A DNA stretch of 64,000 bases from Nereocystis luetkeana (taxonomy: Eukaryota; Sar; Phaeophyceae; Laminariales; Laminariaceae): the NCBI GenBank assembly GCA_031213475.1, contig JARUPZ010000007.1, positions 7,249,586 to 7,313,585 of the forward strand, given 5' to 3'. Below, one piece after another: positions 61,034-64,000 of the stretch. Below the pieces are notes generated by a model. The model did not search any database. It saw only the letters and a program-made list of their open reading frames with translations, and had not been told where the DNA came from. The position numbers were made by a program, and so were the translations under genes. Position 1 is the stretch's first letter; each line of letters begins with the position of its first letter.

Positions 61034-63836
61034 CTGTGACACAACTATACGTTCAACAGGGGATGGAACGCGCTCTACCCTGACGCGTTGGGACGGTGAT
61101 ACAGGCCTGCTGCGCGCTGTACGGTAGTTGTCTATAGTAACGGTGTAGCAGCCTAAACAATGAACGTGTTTCGACCCCTCTCTCGGGGCGTTCCAACCCC
61201 GCCCCGGCCGTCCAAACGTCGCAAGGAAAATACAGTCGAGCTCTCTATCACTGCCGGCATACGATGCGTGTTACCCGACCCAACATCCGAGTCAACCCTG
61301 CGGATATCAGTCGCCGCCGGCTGTCCAACCGACCCGTCTCCGTCTACGACGCCACGAAAAAATATAGACGAATCAAGAGTGGCCTTCGGGAAACGCGGCA
61401 CGCCAATCAACGCTGCGCACGCATTGCCCCCCCACCGTGTGTGTGCCGGATCGCGCGAAGTACGGGGTGAAGCCCTTCCAAAGGCTGGCGAAGCCCTCCG
61501 CCTTCACGACGTACGACAAGGTTTGTACCGTGGACCTGTACTTCAGCGGCGCTCCGTCCGTGCTCGGCGCCTGGCTCTGCATCCGAGTCTTGGCCGAGTC
61601 CTGCCGGCGGTTGCGACAAATTACCGCCCAAGCACGGGCACGGACATATGGAGGTCGGCGGGGTAGAGACCTCGGTTCTTGCATGTTCGTACCGCCAGGC
61701 CGTTAGTCGTTGGTCAGGGACAGGCGATACTGTAGAGTCAAGGGATAAATGGACGAAACATGGCGTTCAGCGAGACGGAAGCGGGAAGTGACCAGGGAAA
61801 GGCCGTGGCGGCAGCAGCTGCGGGAACGAAGTTAAAAGCATGGCTAAAGAGGGCTAACGAGTATCCGGCTGCCAACGAGGAAGTTGCGTATAATCGACCG
61901 CGCACAAGAAGCATGTGTCTGCCGCCTTCAGGAAAGCGCTAGCTAAACGGATGTGTCGACGTAGTTTCGACGCCCTTCGGATAGCCGTGTGCGCATGCAT
62001 CGCTGCGCTGTCAAGTACCGACTGAGCGTATGCTCAATTACATAGATCCAGAACCGAATGTGCGGCGAGATTACTCGCCTTGCCGTACCGTGCCTACCTT
62101 CGCGACAACATCAACGGTTACACATACACTTGACTCCTGTATACCAGCCTGATCATAAATATATGGGGCATTTACATGTCCGCAAAACGTCAAAACGCAC
62201 CTCATGTTCAAGATTAGACTGGTATCGAATACGAACAAGATGATACACCATGCGACTATTCGAGGCTTACGGGGCTAGGACACAAAACAAAAAATGAAAA
62301 ACGCTGTCGGGGTGTCCTCGACGTGCGCTTGACGCCACCGGGAGTTGGTACTTACCAGCGGCAGGGACGCGAAGGAATAGACCACCGCGGCTGTGAGCGC
62401 GGAGGCTAGATGGGTTCCCTTGTTGTCCCCCAGTATCGGCGTCAGCATGGTCTTAGCCTGGTCGTACGTCCCTAGCTGCGTCATGGACACGACCATGGCG
62501 CGTGACACTTTTTATCCGTCACCCGCCAGATAAACAGAAGGAAAAGTACACCAAAAAAAGAGAAGCGAAAAAAGAGGGGTTGACTTCGGTGTGCTACTGC
62601 AGTCGCTGACAGTGTGCTGTTATGTAGTAAATCTCGGTGCATCAAGAGAGATAAGGGGATATATAGAGGGGGGCAAGGAGATGAACAGAGGAAGCCGGCA
62701 CGAGAGAGAACAAGCGCACAGGAAGGGCTGTACGTTAGGGAGTATTTGCAGCAAGGGCTAACACGCTCAACGACAATCGTCGAAAGCTAGAGCAACCCAG
62801 AAAAAAAAACGAGAAGGAATGCGCGACAGTTTACCATGGGCTCCGGAGATGCGGTAAGCACAAAACATCATCTCAGGGTGGGCCCACCATTGGTTGACCG
62901 AAGGAGTAAAGACCGTCACTGATCGGTCGCTCGACACACGACCAACCCCAAGTTTCGAGACTTCGGGATCCTCATACGTCATACACAACAAGAAGCCTCG
63001 AGAGCCGCGCTCGCGCCCCTCCCCCGAAATTTACGCTATTAATAGTCAGCACAGGCACCAGCACCGGCACCAACACCAACACCGTACTCCACTGAATCGC
63101 TCAACCGGACCTTTCCGTACTCGAAGACAATGTCAGTCGGCTATAGACGCAAGGATTCGGGAACAAGTCTCATGAAGGTCCTGACGCCCACGGGCCGGAA
63201 ACGCCTCCACAAAAAACAGATTCCAGGTACTAGTAGAATGACACTAGATATGAATGAAAAACCGCAAAAAAAAAACAAAGATTGCGGCGCAAGACCGTCC
63301 AATCGCCCTGACGGAACGGCAGCCCCGAACAACACGACGACATCGGAAGAGAGGCGCCCCCAGACGATTACTCGGGAAGCAGTCCGGCCGCAAGCATCGG
63401 GCGCGCCAGGGCAGAGCAAACACGAAACGTTTTATATACCTAAGGAATTTGTCTTGGCTCGCACGCACCATTTCAGGAACTTCATCTTGCTTGCACGCCA
63501 TATTTCAGGGACTTGATTTTTTTCTTACACGCATAATTTCAGGGGCTTTATCTTGCTTACGCGTCACATTTCAGGGGCTTCATCTTGATTACAGGCAACC
63601 AACCTTTCAGGGACTTTATACCTTGCTCACACGCAACATTTCACGGACTTGAGTATGACTAACCCGCAGCATTTCGGGGATTTTTATGTAGATTTACCCG
63701 TTGGCGTAGCCCCCCGCCAATACGTCCGCACCCCTTCCTCTTTGGCGATGCGAAATAGGGCGTCACCGATGTGTTTGTAGCCCAGCCGACTCGCCACGGG
63801 TAGCCGAGCGTCGCTTTGCATCCGCACCATGCACAC
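60974..63836 (-). CDS. Mitochondrial 2-oxoglutarate/malate carrier-type protein, 3' part
   Basis: Four exons at 63,698-63,836, 62,356-62,507, 61,436-61,600 and 60,974-61,033 join in phase. The first begins VCMVRMQSDARLPVASRLGY then KHIGDALFRIAKEEGVRTYW and RGATPT, which matches the second repeat of SLC25A11-type carriers (x-R-M-x-x-D-G-R-L-P ... E-E-G-x-x-x-L-W-R-G-x-x-P-T). Exon 2 gives SRAMVVSMTQLGTYDQAKTM. The exon 2/3 junction forms the carrier signature PLDSAKTRMQSQ, followed by EGFASLWKGFTPYFARSGTHT. Carriers of this kind exchange dicarboxylates across the inner mitochondrial membrane. The first repeat lies beyond the right edge. The last exon is less certain. Confidence 0.88.
61436..61600 (-). 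CDS. Carrier exon c, third signature motif
   Basis: 55 codons starting DSAKTRMQSQAP, then YRSTVQTLSYVVKAEGFASL and WKGFTPYFARSGTHT. Acceptor GCCGGCAG. The donor is ACG|GTGGGG; read-through would add an unrelated tail to a TGA at about 61,373, so both endings are possible. Confidence 0.85.
62356..62507 (-). CDS. Carrier exon b
   Basis: SRAMVVSMTQLGTYDQAKTM, then LTPILGDNKGTHLASAL, ending VVYSFASLPL before GTAAGT. Phase 1 in, phase 0 out. Covers an even-numbered helix and the start of the third repeat. Confidence 0.88.
63430..63690. repeat. 33-36 bp minisatellite
   Basis: Seven to eight variants of TTTCAGGGGCTTCATCTTGC + TTACACGCAACA. It reaches the donor of carrier exon a. Confidence 0.82.
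63698..63836 (-). CDS. Carrier exon a, second carrier repeat
   Basis: 46 codons plus one base, acceptor CGAGGTCAG, donor ACGG|GTAAAT. Contains the RMQSDARLP and EEGVRTYWRGATPT motifs. The donor abuts a 33-36 bp minisatellite at 63,430-63,690. Confidence 0.88.
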
Positions 63837-64000
63837 CTGACCTCGTTGGTCGTATTAGAGAAAAAAAAAGAGGCGTGTCGATGCGCCGTCAGAGTTTATG
63901 GTGGTGAGAGGAAGCTCGCAAAGTGGTTCGCGCGAGGAGATGGCGAGGGAGGGGCGTTCGGGGTTTGTTTGTCCCAATCAGCCGTTGCAACTCTCGCCCT

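Noticed and set aside
63430..63690. Regularly spaced repeat resembling a CRISPR array
   Set aside because: Units are degenerate along their whole length, with no constant repeat and unique spacer; eukaryotic minisatellite.

Overview
The window is nuclear DNA of a complex eukaryote, most likely a brown alga or related stramenopile (inference). The evidence is short exons of 60 to 900 bases with GT-AG borders, kilobase introns packed with non-coding repeats, a tRNA gene with a Pol III terminator, tRNA-derived SINEs, TA-flanked MITEs and many minisatellites. I see no bacterial operons, Shine-Dalgarno sites or CRISPR array. Nearly every long open frame here is a chance frame or repeat shadow; coding sequence was recognised from splice borders, reading-phase continuity from exon to exon, and family motifs.

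Two protein genes are supported, both on the minus strand. (1) A giant gene fills positions about 49,300 down to about 450, and possibly starts near 58,700. About 34 candidate exons, most agreeing in phase at their shared borders, give this order from the N terminus: kinesin-light-chain-like TPR and helical segments (49.3-42.8 kb), two SKICH-like beta domains each split by one intron (41.8-34.2 kb), a DUF4062-like domain (33.2-22.6 kb), a NACHT-type P-loop NTPase module with altered catalytic motifs (14.5-8 kb), a winged-helix and linker region (7-3.4 kb), and a further helical/TPR-like tail (3.2-0.4 kb). The closest known plan is that of nephrocystin-3/TEP1-type NACHT proteins; the SKICH pair placed in front of it is unusual. 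(2) The 3' half of a mitochondrial 2-oxoglutarate/malate carrier gene lies at 63.8-61.0 kb and runs off the right edge.

Other content, right to left. 64-61 kb: carrier gene plus a 33-36 bp minisatellite. 61-49.3 kb: candidate 5' exons, a decayed SKICH-like exon, a SINE fragment, and repeat families R and L. 49.1-48.7 kb: a 27-bp hairpin-forming minisatellite beside a splice donor. 46-34 kb: R copies, trinucleotide arrays, a 666-bp long-TIR element, a full SINE and a 79-bp MITE. 33-22 kb: more minisatellites, an R copy, and three 105-bp MITEs. 22.6-14.5 kb: one 8.1-kb intron holding a tRNA-Val gene, a full SINE and repeat families L and R. 14-0 kb: NACHT and C-terminal exons.

Exon borders were set by eye. 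Where phase or motif left a choice this is stated in the entry.
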